A DNA stretch of 64,000 nt from Vreelandella azerica (lineage in GTDB: Bacteria > Pseudomonadota > Gammaproteobacteria > Pseudomonadales > Halomonadaceae), in NCBI RefSeq assembly GCF_013112225.1, contig NZ_JABFHI010000006.1, positions 62,001 through 126,000 on the forward strand, in the 5' to 3' direction. The notes beneath the pieces are model-generated. The model worked only from the letters and a program-made list of their open reading frames with translations. It did no database searches and had not been told where the DNA came from. This document shows, piece by piece, positions 48,602 through 58,849 of the stretch. The translations under genes were made by a program, and so were the position numbers. The first letter of the stretch is position 1; every line of letters begins with the position of its first letter.

Positions 48602-49180
48602 ATGACTGAAGAAGAAGCTGAAAAAAATTATCGCTCCGGGCTGCCGGGGTTCCTTGGGGTAATTGATACGTTAATCAGTAAGCTGGAAGCCGCCATTCTG
48701 GCAGTAGGTGTGCTTTTGATGGCACTGAACACGGTGACCAATGTTATTGCCCGCTTCGTGTTTGGCAACAGTATTATGTTTTCAGGCGAGCTGAACCGCA
48801 TTCTGATTATCATGATCACCTTTGCGGGCATTGGTTATGCCGCACGCCATGGGCGTCATATCCGCATGTCGGCAATTTACGATGCGTTACCCGTTGGTGG
48901 GCGTAAGGTGCTGATGATCTTTATTGCGTTGTTTACTTCTGTGGTGATGTTTTTCCTATTTTATTATTCGCTGGTTTACATCATCGACTTATATAGCAAG
49001 GGACGTGTGCTGCCCTCTTTACAGTTGCCAATCTGGATTATCTATATTTGGGTGCCAATGGGTTTCCTAATTACCGGTATTCAGTATTTGTTGACGGCTA
49101 TCAAGAACTTCACTACGCGGGATGTCTATCTTTCGACCGGTGTGGTGGATGGTTATAAAGACACGGAAACTGAGGTTTGA
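48602..49180 (+). CDS. teaB: Ectoine TRAP transporter small permease TeaB
   Basis: 192 residues, DctQ-type with four membrane helices (about 30-55, 65-85, 105-130, 150-172). AAGGAG stands 8 bases before the ATG at 48602; an upstream in-frame ATG at 48584 would place that site inside the gene. TeaB forms the membrane unit with TeaC. H. elongata teaB has the same position and size. Confidence 0.92.
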   Translation: MTEEEAEKNYRSGLPGFLGVIDTLISKLEAAILAVGVLLMALNTVTNVIARFVFGNSIMFSGELNRILIIMITFAGIGYAARHGRHIRMSAIYDALPVGGRKVLMIFIALFTSVVMFFLFYYSLVYIIDLYSKGRVLPSLQLPIWIIYIWVPMGFLITGIQYLLTAIKNFTTRDVYLSTGVVDGYKDTETEV

Positions 49181-49231
49181 TGCTTAGATCATATGTCTGA
49201 GCACCTGCCTTAGCGCCTAAGGGGAACTACT

Positions 49232-50513
49232 ATGACAACGATAATGGTCGTCACCATGATAAGCCTGCTATTGCTCGGCTTTCCCATGATGATCCCACTG
49301 GTTACCGCAGCAGTCATCGGTTTTTACATGATGTTTAATGGCTTCGGTCAGATGGAAACTCTGATTCAGCAGATGATGGCGGGCATTCGCCCGGCATCGC
49401 TGATTGCGGTGCCGATGTTTATCCTGGCGGCAGATATCATGACCCGAGGCCAGTCAGCTAATCGCTTGATTGAAATGGTGATGTCGTTTATTGGCCATCA
49501 AAGGTGGCCTGGCCGTCAGTACAGCGGCTTCCTGTACCCTGTTTGGGGCCGTGTCCGGTTCTACCCAGGCGACGGTGGTGGCGGTGGGCTCACCGCTGCG
49601 GCCCAAGATGCTGAAAGCCGGTTATTCAGACCCCTTTACTCTGGCCTTGATCATCAATTCCAGTGATATTGCCTTTTTGATTCCGCCGAGTATCGGCATG
49701 ATCATTTATGGGGTTATTTCCGGCACCTCTATTGGTGAGCTGTTTATCGCAGGTATCGGGCCGGGCCTGTTGATTCTGTTGATGTTCTCTGCCTATTGTG
49801 TGACCTATGCCATCATCAAGAAAGTGCCCACCGAGCCCAAATGCACCTGGCGTGACCGCGCCAAGGCAGTTCAGATGGCGCTTTGGCCTTTGGGTTTCCC
49901 CGTCATCATTGTGGGGGGTATCTACGGCGGTATTTTCAGCCCGACAGAAGCGGCCGCGGCCTGCGTGCTTTATGCCGTCTTGCTGGAATTCGTGGTGTTC
50001 CGTTCGCTCAAGATGAACGACATCTATGCGATCGCTAAATCGACTGGCCTGATTACGGCGGTCGTCTTCATTCTGGTGGCGGTCGGTAACGGCTTCTCCT
50101 GGATTATTTCCTTTGCCCAGATACCGCAGGCAATTCTTGAAGCTGTCGGGGTGAATGAAGCAGGGCCCACTGGCGTATTGATTGCCATCTGTATTGCCTT
50201 CTTTGTGGCCTGCATGTTCGTTGACCCTATCGTGGTTATTCTGGTGCTGACGCCTATTTTCACACCGGCCATTGAAGCGACCGGCCTTGATCCGGTGCTG
50301 GTGGGTATATTGATTACCTTACAGGTGGCGATAGGCTCGGCGACACCGCCCTTCGGGTGTGACATCTTTACTGCGATTGCGATTTTCAAACGGCCATACC
50401 TTGAAGTCATAAAGGGCACACCTCCGTTTATTTTCATGCTGATCCTGGCAGCGGTGCTGTTGATCATGTTCCCTCAGATTGCACTGTTCCTGCGTGATGT
50501 TGCTTTCCGCTAA
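49232..50513 (+). CDS. teaC: Ectoine TRAP transporter large permease TeaC (frame break)
   Basis: About 427 residues, DctM type. The N-terminal part runs to VMSFIGH; near 49497-49500 the frame changes and continues IKGGLAVSTAASCTLFGAVSG, the conserved family segment. A loss of 2 bases in a CATATC context would fit. The C-terminal half (LIPPSIGMIIYG, TEAAAACVLYAVLLE, GSATPPFGCDIFTA) is complete. It carries sodium-coupled ectoine import. Gene order A-B-C-D matches H. elongata. Confidence 0.93.
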
Positions 50514-50543
50514 GTTGTTAAACCGCCACAAGGAGACAGGTTG

Positions 50544-50987
50544 ATGTTCAACCGTATACTCATCCCGGTAGACGGCTCCAAGGGCGCCCTGAAGGCGTTG
50601 GAAAAAGCGGTGGGTCTGCACAGGCTGACCGGTGCCGAACTGTATTTTCTGTGTGTTTTCAAGCATCACAGTCTGTTGGAGGCGTCGCTTTCCATGGTGC
50701 GCCCCAACAAGCTGGATATTCCGGATGATGCCTTGAAAGAATACGCCACAGAAATTGCTGTACATGCTAAATCTCATGCCATAGAGCTGGGCGTGGATAG
50801 CAGTCTGGTACGGGCCTTTGTCAAGGGCGGGCGCCCTTCGCGGACGATTGTGCGCTTTGCCCGCAAGCGGGAATGTGATCTGATCGTGATTGGCGCCCAA
50901 GGTACCAATGGTGAGAAGAATCTGCTGTTAGGGAGCGTTTCACAGCGGGTTGCCGGTGCGGCACATTGCCCGACTCTGGTCGTCTAG
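50544..50987 (+). CDS. teaD: Universal stress protein TeaD, regulator of ectoine uptake
   Basis: 147 residues, UspA fold with ATP-binding signature: [21 protein letters not shown] at the start and [24 protein letters not shown] near 113, the G-x2-G-x9-G(S/T) pattern. In H. elongata TeaD binds ATP and loss of the gene raises ectoine uptake. AAGGAGAC lies before the ATG at 50544. Last gene of the operon; a large stem-loop follows. Confidence 0.92.
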   Translation: MFNRILIPVDGSKGALKALEKAVGLHRLTGAELYFLCVFKHHSLLEASLSMVRPNKLDIPDDALKEYATEIAVHAKSHAIELGVDSSLVRAFVKGGRPSRTIVRFARKRECDLIVIGAQGTNGEKNLLLGSVSQRVAGAAHCPTLVV

Positions 50988-51026
50988 AGGCCCCAACTTT
51001 CAGCATTGATTATTGTCGTAGTGAGC

Positions 51027-51066
51027 ACCCGTCGTTTCAGGAAGATGCACCCTGAGGCGGCGGGTG
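51027..51066 (+). terminator. Long stem-loop after teaD
   Basis: CACCCGTCGTTTCAGG pairs with CCTGAGGCGGCGGGTG, about 15 pairs with wobbles, loop of 9-10 bases; followed by TTACGCTTTAATAA. Probable terminator of the tea operon, though the T run is broken. Confidence 0.65.
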
Positions 51067-51080
51067 TTACGCTTTAATAA

Positions 51081-51180
51081 CTGTTTTTAAAAGCTGTCTT
51101 AAAGACCACCTTAAAAACTATCTCAAAGGCCACCTCAAAGGCCGTCTTCAAAGACTTGCTTTAACGGTTTTCTGTAAAGA
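51081..51180. repeat. Degenerate 12-bp tandem repeat before the FKBP gene
   Basis: About seven units of a loose 12-base pattern (best form CCACCTCAAAGG; also CTATCTCAAAGG, CCACCTTAAAAA, CCGTCTTCAAAGA) lie between teaD and the FKBP gene. Spacing is 12-13 bases. No gene call is supported across it. Confidence 0.6.
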
Positions 51181-51221
51181 TATTTGATCGACGATCTTTT
51201 ACCACTGATGTAAGGAACACC

Positions 51222-51898
51222 ATGAAAACGTTTTTTTCGACTGCCCTGCTGAGCACCTTGCTGGTGGCCCCCTTTGCTGCTGCCGCACCGGAAACCGATG
51301 AAGAGCGCCTGGCCTACAGTCTGGGGGTTACCTTGGGCGAAAGCATGCAGGCCGATATTGCTGAATTGAATGTGGATAGCCTGACGGACGGCATTCGTGA
51401 TGTGTTTGAAGGTAATGAGCTGGCGTTGAGCGAAGAGGAAATGGCTCAGGCGCTGGCCAGTTTCCAGGAACAGGCAATGGCCGAACGCGAAGCGCAGGCC
51501 GGCGCCATGGCCGCTGAAAACCTGGCGGAAGGCGAAGCCTTTTGGCCGAGAATGCCGAACGCGAGGAAGTGATGGTGACAGACTCCGGCCTGCAGTATGA
51601 AGTACTGGAGTCTGGTGATGGCGTGTCACCAAGCGCAGAAGATACGGTTGAGGTGCACTACGAAGGCATGTTGCTGGATGGCACTGTGTTCGACAGCTCC
51701 TTTGAGCGTGGTGAGCCGGTCAGCTTCGGTGTTACCCAGGTGATTGAGGGCTGGCAGGAAGCGCTGCAGTTGATGAGCGTAGGTGATACCTGGATGCTCT
51801 ACATTCCTGCTGACCTTGCCTATGGTGAACGTGGCCAGGGCCCAATCGGCCCGAATGCCGTGCTGACTTTCCGTGTTGAACTTCTGGATGTCGAGTAA
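51222..51898 (+). CDS. FKBP-type peptidyl-prolyl isomerase, FklB/Mip-like (frame break)
   Basis: About 225 residues. Signal peptide ends near FAAAAP, then a helical dimerisation region (DEERLAYSLGVTLG onward) and an FKBP domain (VEVHYEGMLLDGTVFDSSFERGEPVSF, with the active-site Y and D). The frame breaks in four T at 51540-51543; one added T gives AFLAENAEREEVMV and joins the halves. It speeds proline isomerisation in folding periplasmic proteins. The family has FklB, FkpA and Mip members and this could be any of them. Confidence 0.87.
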
Positions 51899-51904
51899 CC
51901 CTGC

Positions 51905-52992
51905 ATGTTGAAAACCACTGGTCATCGTCACTCTGCAGCAGCACGGTTGCTGTTGGGGGCTGTACTTGTCTACGTCTTGCCTGCCGCTGCTCAGGAAGAA
52001 GAGGCTCCACCGGGCACATTGCCGTCGCTGAGTGCTGCTGAAACGGGCGCTAGCGTGGTCGGTGTGTCGTCTGGTGGTTATATGGCACTGCAGCTGGCGG
52101 TGGCCTGGCCCGAGCGGTTTGCCGGGGTAGGCATATTGGCAGCAGGGCCCTGGAGCTGTTCCCAGGGTTCGCTCAGCCTGGCGCTTAACCAGTGCATGAT
52201 GACGCGCCGGGGGCGCCATCCCTTGAGGCGCTAAATACCCGTTGGGCCAATTACCGCGAACAGGATCAGGTGGGTAGCGAAACCGCCCGCAGTACTCTAC
52301 GGGCTTACGTCTGGCATGGTGAAAATGATGCGGTGGTGGAACCGATGCTGGGCGATCTGCTGGCTGAGCAGCTGCAACAGTGGTTGGCCAGCGATGATCA
52401 GCTGAAGGTGGCGCGTAGCGCCCAGGCTGGGCACGGCTGGCCGGTATCCTTGGCGGGCAACACGCAGCTATCTCAACCGCTGGGTGATTGCCAAACAGGT
52501 GGTGGTAGCCACTTGCTGGCCTGTGATGAAGATATTGCCGCCGATATGCTTGACTGGCTGCATCCCGACTCGGCACCCGCTGCAACGTCTGCTGCCGAGG
52601 GTGAGTTGATCCGCTTTGACCAGAGCGATTTCGATGCCAAAGGGCTGGCAGATAACGGCTATGTCTACCAGCCGGAAGGCTGTGACGACGGGAGCTGTGA
52701 GGTCACCCTTGCCCTGCATGGCTGCCAGATGAATGCCGAGCAGATTGGCGAGACCTTTGTGCAGGGAACCGGCCTGAATGAATGGGCTGACCAGCACCGC
52801 CGGATTGTTCTCTACCCGCAGGCCGAAAGCACCCTGGCGAATCCGCAGGGCTGCTGGGACTGGTGGGGCTTTGCAGAAAGCAGCTGGCAGCTTAACCCTC
52901 TGCATGATACCCGACAGGGGACTCAGGTCAGCGCTTTGATGGCAATGCTGACCCGTCTGCAGTCATCCAGTGATGCTGATGACAATGAATGA
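51905..52992 (+). CDS. PHB-depolymerase-family esterase (frame break)
   Basis: About 362 residues with an N-terminal signal-like segment. The lipase box GVSSGGYMA near residue 52 carries the catalytic serine, and ALHGCQMNAEQ and AQAGHGWPV near the end of the core hold further family patterns. The frame breaks near 52197-52200; one added base gives NQCMDDAPGAPSLEALNTRW. The family cleaves polyhydroxybutyrate or related esters. It lies 7 bases after the FKBP stop with no clear ribosome site, so the start is uncertain. Confidence 0.8.
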
Positions 52993-52993
52993 C

Positions 52994-53614
52994 TTAACTA
53001 TCGAGCGCGGTTCTTAACGCGGTTACCAGCCCTTCCGGGCTGGATGAATACAGTACGCGCTCAAGGATGTTGCCTTCACGGTCGACCACATAAAGCGATG
53101 AGCTGTGGTCGATGGTGTAGCCCATCGCCGAATTTTCTGCTTCAACCCGCCGCCAGATCACACCATAGCGGCTGGCCAGTTCTTCAAGCTGTTGCTGTGT
53201 GCCGGTGGCGCCGATAAAACGTTCACCGAAAAAGCCAGTGTACTCCGCCAGCCGCTCCAGGCTGTCGCGCTCTGGGTCGACAGAGATCATCAGCGGTACA
53301 ATACGTTCGCGCTGCTGTGGGGTCAGTTCAGCCAGAGCCTGCTTTTTGACGGCCTGGTTCATCGGGCACACATCCGGACAATAGGTGTAGCCAAAGGTAA
53401 CAATGGCAACCTGATTATCGTCCAGCTGGGTCAGAGAAAAATCGCCACGGGTAGACGCCAGTTCAATGGGGCCGCCGGGTAGCCCGCTGGTCGGCTGCTG
53501 ATTCTGGCTGGAAAAATAGTGGTTGAGTGCGAAGGCACCGGCAGCCGTGACAAGAAGTGCAAGCAGGCCAAGACTGACCAGAAGGGGGAAGCGGCGAGAA
53601 ACAAGGGATGACAT
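52994..53614 (-). CDS. Sco1/SenC family copper chaperone
   Basis: About 206 residues; one N-terminal membrane anchor then a thioredoxin-like domain. The copper site is visible: C-x3-C in YCPDVCPM near 95 and the later histidine in YTIDHSSSLYVV. Members help assemble the CuA site of cytochrome c oxidase or manage thiols. GGAG stands before the ATG at 53614. The next gene upstream (53619-54122) is a membrane-anchored protein of the same strand and may share its transcript. No oxidase gene is nearby. Confidence 0.9.
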   Translation of the reverse strand: MSSLVSRRFPLLVSLGLLALLVTAAGAFALNHYFSSQNQQPTSGLPGGPIELASTRGDFSLTQLDDNQVAIVTFGYTYCPDVCPMNQAVKKQALAELTPQQRERIVPLMISVDPERDSLERLAEYTGFFGERFIGATGTQQQLEELASRYGVIWRRVEAENSAMGYTIDHSSSLYVVDREGNILERVLYSSSPEGLVTALRTALDS

Positions 53615-53618
53615 AGGA

Positions 53619-54122
53619 TCAGCTCCGGATAACATCAAAATCGAACCAGGTGCCCAGGCGGCCATCAGGGGTATCGACAATCACTCGGGCGCGCCACGGC
53701 ATGACAGATAATGTACACACACTCAATTGCCCCTGGCCGTGAAAGTGGCCAGTCCGAGTGACAGATAATGGAAAGCGGTTAATACCCATGTCCATGTTAC
53801 GGCCAATAAAATCAACTTCAGCAGCGCTGACGTCCATCCCCTGAGTAGTAACGGTCAAGGGAAGAATTTCCAGTGACTCGATGCGACCGTCGGCATCTAC
53901 CGCAAGCGTGAGCGAGCCCTTGTCTCCCAGTTTGGCTGAGCAGGTCTCGGTATGCAGATCGCAGGTATCGGAGGGCGGATACCAGGTAACGTCGCCATCG
54001 CTGCGTAACCAGTAAGAAAAACCGTACCAGCTGAGGGCTGCCAAGGCGATACCGGTGACCAGGATAAGCACTTGAAGCACTGGAAAACGTCCAGCACGCG
54101 CCGTTTGGGTGGAAGTGTTCAT
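53619..54122 (-). CDS. Membrane-anchored hypothetical protein near sco
   Basis: 167 residues. A hydrophobic helix near residues 15-36 anchors it, with SYWLRSDGDVTWYPPSDTCDLHTETCSA beyond: a C-x5/6-C pair in the exported part. The second half is beta-rich. No named family was recognised. The start ATG at 54122 is the first after a long upstream extension that lacks support. It ends 4 bases before the sco start, so both probably share a transcript. Confidence 0.6.
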   Translation of the reverse strand: MNTSTQTARAGRFPVLQVLILVTGIALAALSWYGFSYWLRSDGDVTWYPPSDTCDLHTETCSAKLGDKGSLTLAVDADGRIESLEILPLTVTTQGMDVSAAEVDFIGRNMDMGINRFPLSVTRTGHFHGQGQLSVCTLSVMPWRARVIVDTPDGRLGTWFDFDVIRS

Positions 54123-54279
54123 GACAGAACCATGGTGACGTAAGCCGGAAACAAGTGGTTGGCCTGCATAAATGGCACACAATGCACAGCCATCACGAAA
54201 AAGGTTGTCTTGAATAAAGATAGTAACAGCAATTGGCACGATATCACTGTGCTGGGATGTCGCAGGTTAGGAGAGAGTC

Positions 54280-55202
54280 ATGGCAGAGGGTGGAAGTATT
54301 GTCGGGGCACTGGGCCCTTTGTTTCTTCTCATCTTGCTGGGTGCCTTGTTTGGCTACCGGCGCTGGCCAAGCGTTGACTTCTGGCCACAGCTGGAAAAGT
54401 TGATCTACTTCGTCCTGTTTCCTGCCATGCTGGTCAGCACCCTGGCCACCGCCGATGTGGCCTCTGTACCGATTGGCCGCCTGGCTCTTACCCTGCGGCA
54501 CCTTGAGCGTGTTGGCGCTTCTGCTGTGGGCCATGCGCGGTTGGTTACACTTGGATGCAGCGGCATTTACCTCGGTATTTCAAGGTGCCTTGCGCTTCAA
54601 CACCTATGTGGGGGTGGCGGGGGCTGCGGCCCTACATGGCAGTGCCGGTGCGACCACAGCAGCGGTGGCAGTCGCCTTGATGGTGCCGGTGATCAACGTC
54701 ATGTGCGTAGCCAGCTTTGTAGCGGCAGGCACGCTGGGCAAGGCCAGCATGCGCAAGAGTATTGCTGCCCTGGCACAAAACCCTTTGATCCTGGCTTGTC
54801 TGGTAGGAATCGGGTTGAACCTTAGCGGTATCGGCCTGCCTGGCTGGAGCCAGGATACGGTGACGCTCTTGGGGCGCGCGGCCCTGCCCCTGGGCCTGGT
54901 GGCTGTCGGGGTGGCGCTGCGTCCAGCAGCATTGTTGCGCCTGGATAGAGGGGTAGTGGTCAGTACTAGCGTCAAGCTGTTGCTGCTACCGGCACTGGTG
55001 CTTGCTATGGCCTGGCTGCTTGGGCTAGATCACGTTACCCGTGATGTTGCCTTACTTTTCGCGGCACTGCCCACGGCCACGTCTGCTTATATTCTGGCGC
55101 GCCAGCTGGGGAGATGCTGAACTAATGGCAGCCATCATTACCGGGCAGACGTTACTGGCAATGCTGACGTTGCCACTATGGCTTCAGCTGTTAATGGGTT
55201 AA
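54280..55202 (+). CDS. AEC-family transporter (frame breaks)
   Basis: About 307 residues, ten membrane helices expected. AEC (auxin efflux carrier) family features: LFLLILLGALFGYRR at the start, RFNTYVGVAGA, AVALMVPVINVMCV and a final AYILARQLGGDAELMAAIITGQ. The frame changes twice, near 54494-54498 and at the G run 55108-55111, each by +1 (an extra base or a 2-base loss). After repair the stop is at 55202. Substrate unknown, likely an organic acid or similar anion. Confidence 0.82.
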
Positions 55203-55244
55203 AGGTGCTCTGCAAAAAGTAAATAAAAAAGATTCGTATTAATG

Positions 55245-55273
55245 TTGACGCAGTAAATGAGAATGATTATATT
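55245..55273 (+). promoter_or_regulatory. Promoter with Fur-like box for a candidate small RNA
   Basis: TTGACG at 55245-55250 and TATATT at 55268-55273 with exactly 17 bases between. The span 55259-55270 (GAGAATGATTAT) lies inside the promoter and resembles a Fur site, matching the iron-box core at about 11 of 19 positions if extended. A Fur block there would switch the transcript on when iron is low. Confidence 0.6.
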
Positions 55274-55279
55274 ATGGCT

Positions 55280-55414
55280 GTCAGCGTTTGATGAGTCGCT
55301 GACACCATGACATCCACTAGGTAACGTACCATCACCTTATTACCTGTCGTGGTTTCTCCCTCTCATTGCTAGTCACGGTCTTTTTGCCGCTCCTATTGGG
55401 GCGGCTTTTTTTTT
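55280..55414 (+). ncRNA. Candidate iron-responsive small RNA (RyhB/PrrF-like)
   Basis: About 135 bases from the promoter above to a terminator of GCCGCTCC with GGGGCGGC, loop TATT, then nine T (55386-55414). No ORF or ribosome site explains it. A pyrimidine-rich part, CTCTCATTGCTAGTCACGG, lies just before the terminator and would be an open antisense region. The design resembles RyhB and PrrF, which are Fur-repressed. Likeness to those is by pattern only, with no alignment made. Confidence 0.6.
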
Positions 55415-55500
55415 ATACACTATTGACGCCTTTGAAAACGATAGCAGCGAGCTGCACAGGAGGGTGATTGATCAATCCTGATGCTGGCGTTTGAACTGAT

Positions 55501-56253
55501 TCAGCAGGTTTCATCTTCCCGGCGATAAATCAGATCCCAGACGCCGTGGCCGAGCTTTTCACCGCGGGCTTCAAACTTGGTGAGCGGGCGAAACGTTGGG
55601 CGCGGCACATAAGGCGCTGTCTCCTGGCTGGCGGTACTGGCATAGCCGGGCGCGGCCTGCATCACCTCGGCCATCCATTCGGCGTAGGCTTCCCAGTCGG
55701 TGGCCATATGAAAGGTGCCGCCGGGCTTCAGGCGGGTGCGAATCAGCTCAACAAAGGCAGGCTGCACAATCCGCCGTTTGTGGTGCTTTTTCTTTGGCCA
55801 GGGGTCGGGGAAGAACAGCTGCACCGTGGTCAGGCTGGCCTCGGGAATACACTGCTCCAGCACCGCCAGGGCATCTTCCCGATAAACGCACAGGTTGGTC
55901 AGCCCGCGTTTATCAGCTTCATCCAGCAGTTTGCCCACCCCGGGCGCGTGGACTTCTATGCCAATAAAATCGGTATCAGGATGGCGTTCGGCCTGCTCAA
56001 TCAGTGAATTGCCCATGCCAAAGCCAATTTCAACCACTCTGGGAGCCTGGCGCCCGAAGAGGGCATCCAGATCTTGGCGTCCATCAGCAATCGTCAGCCC
56101 CAGGCGCGGCCAGACAACCTCGAGACCACGGGTCTGTGCCGGTGTCATGCGGCCAGCGCGAATCACATAGCTTTTGATGCCACGACGATGCAGCGGCGCA
56201 TCGGCATCTTCTGGGCCTGTCGTGGTATTAGTGGGGTGTTGGGAGTCAGTCAT
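55501..56253 (-). CDS. trmB: tRNA (guanine-N7)-methyltransferase TrmB
   Basis: About 250 residues. Methylates G46 of tRNA. SAM-binding [14 protein letters not shown] near 70, then [15 protein letters not shown] near 148 is the TrmB signature. The start used is ATG at 56253 with AAGAGAC upstream; the first in-frame ATG at 56370 overlaps thiG by 95 bases. Lies just downstream of thiG on the same strand, the usual gamma gene order. Confidence 0.93.
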   Translation of the reverse strand: MTDSQHPTNTTTGPEDADAPLHRRGIKSYVIRAGRMTPAQTRGLEVVWPRLGLTIADGRQDLDALFGRQAPRVVEIGFGMGNSLIEQAERHPDTDFIGIEVHAPGVGKLLDEADKRGLTNLCVYREDALAVLEQCIPEASLTTVQLFFPDPWPKKKHHKRRIVQPAFVELIRTRLKPGGTFHMATDWEAYAEWMAEVMQAAPGYASTASQETAPYVPRPTFRPLTKFEARGEKLGHGVWDLIYRREDETC

Positions 56254-56275
56254 CAGTGTCTCTTGAGTCAAGCGT

Positions 56276-57069
56276 TCAGCTATTGATACGCCCAGCAAAG
56301 GGGGAAGAAGGGTCGGCGTTTTGGCGACGTGGCATACGCCCTGCCAAAAAGGCATCGCGGCCTGCTTCAACGGCCAGCTTCATGGCCCGGGCCATGCGTA
56401 AAGGGTCACGGGCATGGGCAATGGCGGTATTCAGCAGCACGCCATCGCAGCCAAGCTCCATGGCCATGGCCGCATCCGACGCCGTGCCGATACCGGCATC
56501 CACCAGGACGGGAACGCTGCTTTGCTCGACAATCAGGCGCACGTTATGGGGGTTCTGGATGCCATGGCCTGAGCCAATCAGCGAGCCCAGCGGCATGATG
56601 GCGCAGCAGCCCATGGCTTCCAGCTCGCGTGCCACAATAGGATCATCGCTGGTGTACACCATGACATCAAAACCATCGGCCAACAGTGTCTCTGCGGCTT
56701 TCAGTGTCTCAACCACATTGGGGTAGAGCGTATGATCGTCACCCAGCACCTCAAGTTTGACCAGGTTATGGCCATCCAGCAGTTCGCGCGCCAGGCGGCA
56801 GGTGCGCACGGCATCCTTGGCGGTATAGCAGCCGGCGGTGTTGGGCAACAGGGTGTAGCGCTGGGGTGACACGGCATCCAGCAGGTTGGGCGCCTCTGCA
56901 TCCTGCCCCAGGTTGGTGCGGCGCACGGCAAAGGTCACCACGTCCGCGCCGCTTTCGGCAATGGCGGCGCCGGTTTCATCAAAATCCTTGTATTTGCCGG
57001 TGCCCACCAGCAGGCGGGAGCTGAATTCGCGCCCGGCAACGGTCAAGGGGTGTCAGTCAATGGCGTCAT
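56276..57069 (-). CDS. thiG: Thiazole synthase ThiG (frame break at the N-terminus)
   Basis: About 264 residues, TIM barrel that forms the thiazole of thiamine with ThiS. The Schiff-base lysine lies in VKLEVLGDD near 105; [19 protein letters not shown] near 192 is complete. The frame breaks in four G at 57047-57050; with one added base the gene starts at the ATG at 57069 (reading [15 protein letters not shown]), which has AAGGAACC upstream. Without repair it would start at a GTG or ATG around 57046 with no ribosome site. Follows thiS. Confidence 0.92.
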
Positions 57070-57108
57070 AGCGGTTCCTTGTGAAAGCAAAAACGTAAGG
57101 CGGATGTG

Positions 57109-57318
57109 CTAGCCGCCGCCGATGGCGTGAACAACCTCTACCTGATCGCCCTCGGCCAATGGCGTCTGGGCATGCTGGCTTTTAGGGACAATTTCTTCGT
57201 TGATTTCGACGGCAATGCGTCGCCCCGTCAGGCCAAGCTGTTCAATCAATTGGACGAGGTGCGTGCCTGCTTCCAGAGGATGAGGGTCGCCATTCAGGCG
57301 GATATGGATCATTGTCAT
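57109..57318 (-). CDS. thiS: Sulfur carrier protein ThiS
   Basis: 69 residues, ubiquitin-like fold ending in the diagnostic GGG (VVHAIGGG) that becomes thiocarboxylate. Start ATG at 57318; a second ATG two codons in is also possible. It donates sulfur to ThiG, which lies 39 bases downstream. No TPP riboswitch was recognised in front of it. Confidence 0.93.
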   Translation of the reverse strand: MTMIHIRLNGDPHPLEAGTHLVQLIEQLGLTGRRIAVEINEEIVPKSQHAQTPLAEGDQVEVVHAIGGG

Positions 57319-57457
57319 GGAGAGCCTGCTTGCCAGCTAGTGAGTATCAAGGGAAAGCCTAAGAGGGCTCATTGTAACGGTTTAGCCGATGTCAGGCAGC
57401 CTTAAAAGCGGGTATAAAACCGCCAACCCCTCACATCAGAAAACAGGAGAACGCAGT

Positions 57458-57835
57458 ATGCAGCCAATTAATCGCTGGGCCTGGTGCGGTGTGGCGCTTT
57501 CTGGTGCGCTGATGGTCGCACTCGGCGCCTACGCCGCCCACGGCCTGAGTGCCAGGGTCAGCGCTGAGCTGGTCAGCGCCGTGGAAACCGGGGTACGCTA
57601 CCAGGCCTGGCACACCCTGGCTATCATGGTTGTGCTGGTATGGCGCCATGTGCAGCCGATGGCCGGCCAGCGTTGGGTGATGGCGCTGTGGGCGCTGGGC
57701 ATGCTGTGCTTCTCCGGCTCGCTGTACCTGATGGCACTGGCAGGGTTGAGCCTTGGCATCGTCACGCCGATAGGCGGTGTGCTCCTGATCAGCGGTTGGC
57801 TGACGCTGGGCGTGGTGGCGCTTACGCGAGGCTGA
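57458..57835 (+). CDS. DUF423 membrane protein
   Basis: 125 residues, four membrane helices. The DUF423 pattern ALGAYAAHGL near 25, VRYQAWHTLA near 50 and LCFSGSLYLMAL near 90 are present, as is the closing TPIGGVLLISGW. AGGAGAAC stands 5 bases before the ATG. Function unknown. Its last 14 bases overlap the end of the convergent serine hydrolase gene. Confidence 0.87.
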   Translation: MQPINRWAWCGVALSGALMVALGAYAAHGLSARVSAELVSAVETGVRYQAWHTLAIMVVLVWRHVQPMAGQRWVMALWALGMLCFSGSLYLMALAGLSLGIVTPIGGVLLISGWLTLGVVALTRG

Positions 57836-58818
57836 CGATCCGCGTCACCAGCGTGCGTAAATCATCGAAAAAGCCGCCGCTGCGGGCGGGTCGTGTCGGG
57901 TCTGAGGTGATGGCGATGGAGAGCTGCTTGTCGGGAACCACTACCAGCATCTGGCCGCCATAGCCGCGGGCGTAGGCGGCCTGCTGGCCAGCAAGCGGGT
58001 GAGAAACCACCCGTAACCGTATTGATCACCTGAAAAACGTGAGCGACCCCGAGGCTGCCAGGAAGTCTCAATCCAGGTCTTGCTGACAATTTGGCGCCCC
58101 TCGACGCGGCCATGATCCAGCACCATATCACCGATATTGGCTAACCCCAGCGGGCTGAGAGCCATTTCATTGCCGCCCATGTAGTAGCCCTGAGGGTCGG
58201 CCACCCAAGGTGGAATGGAAATATCCAGCGGGCTGCCAAGCCAGTCGTTGGCCAGCTGGTGCAGGCTTTTGTCGCTGGCTCGGGTGAGGATAGCGCCTAA
58301 CAGGTGCCAGCTGCCGGTAGAGTAAATGAAACGTCCGCCGGGCTCATCCACCAGCGGCCGGGTCAGCGCATAGTCAATCCAGTCTGAACTGGCTATCCAG
58401 GCGCCATAATTAGCGCCCGAGGTGCTTTCAAGGCCGGTCTGCATGCTGAGCAGATGGCCGATGGTCAGGGTGTCGCGGGCATCCCCGACCAGGGGCGGTC
58501 GAGCAGCGGCATGATCCGCTGGTCGGGGCTTTGCAGAACCCCTTTGTCGATGGCGATACCGATCAGTAGCGCAAGTAGCGTCTTGGAAACCGATTTGATA
58601 TTGGCTGGCTGCGTCACGGCTGGGCCGCGAAACGCCTCAGCCAACACGGGCTCTCCCTGGCGGCGAATCACCAGGGCATGAAGCTGTTCCAGGCGCCGGG
58701 CCTGATCAGCGACCTTGCCCAGGGTGTTATCCTGCGCCCACCCTTGATTATTCAGCCAGGGCAAGGCCAGCAGGGCGGCACCGCCCCCTAGAAGTTGTCG
58801 TCGCGTCAGCTTGGCCAT
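57822..58818 (-). CDS. Beta-lactamase-fold serine hydrolase, Tat-type signal (two frame breaks)
   Basis: About 331 residues. A twin-arginine-like start MAKLTRRQLLGG leads to a penicillin-binding/beta-lactamase domain. The nucleophile motif S-x-x-K is SVSK near residue 76, with YSTGSW as the likely second motif further on. Breaks lie at four G (58492-58495), giving DRPLVGDARDTLTIGHLL, and at GGG (57997-57999), giving FLTPLAGQQAAYARGYGG after repair. May be an esterase or amide hydrolase; not a proven resistance gene. Confidence 0.83.
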
Positions 58819-58849
58819 GTCGTCACTCCCGGTTGGATGCTGTGGTCAG

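Noticed and set aside
51081..51180. Small peptide encoded by the 12-bp repeats
   Set aside because: No start codon or ribosome site and unclear frame; kept only as a repeat.
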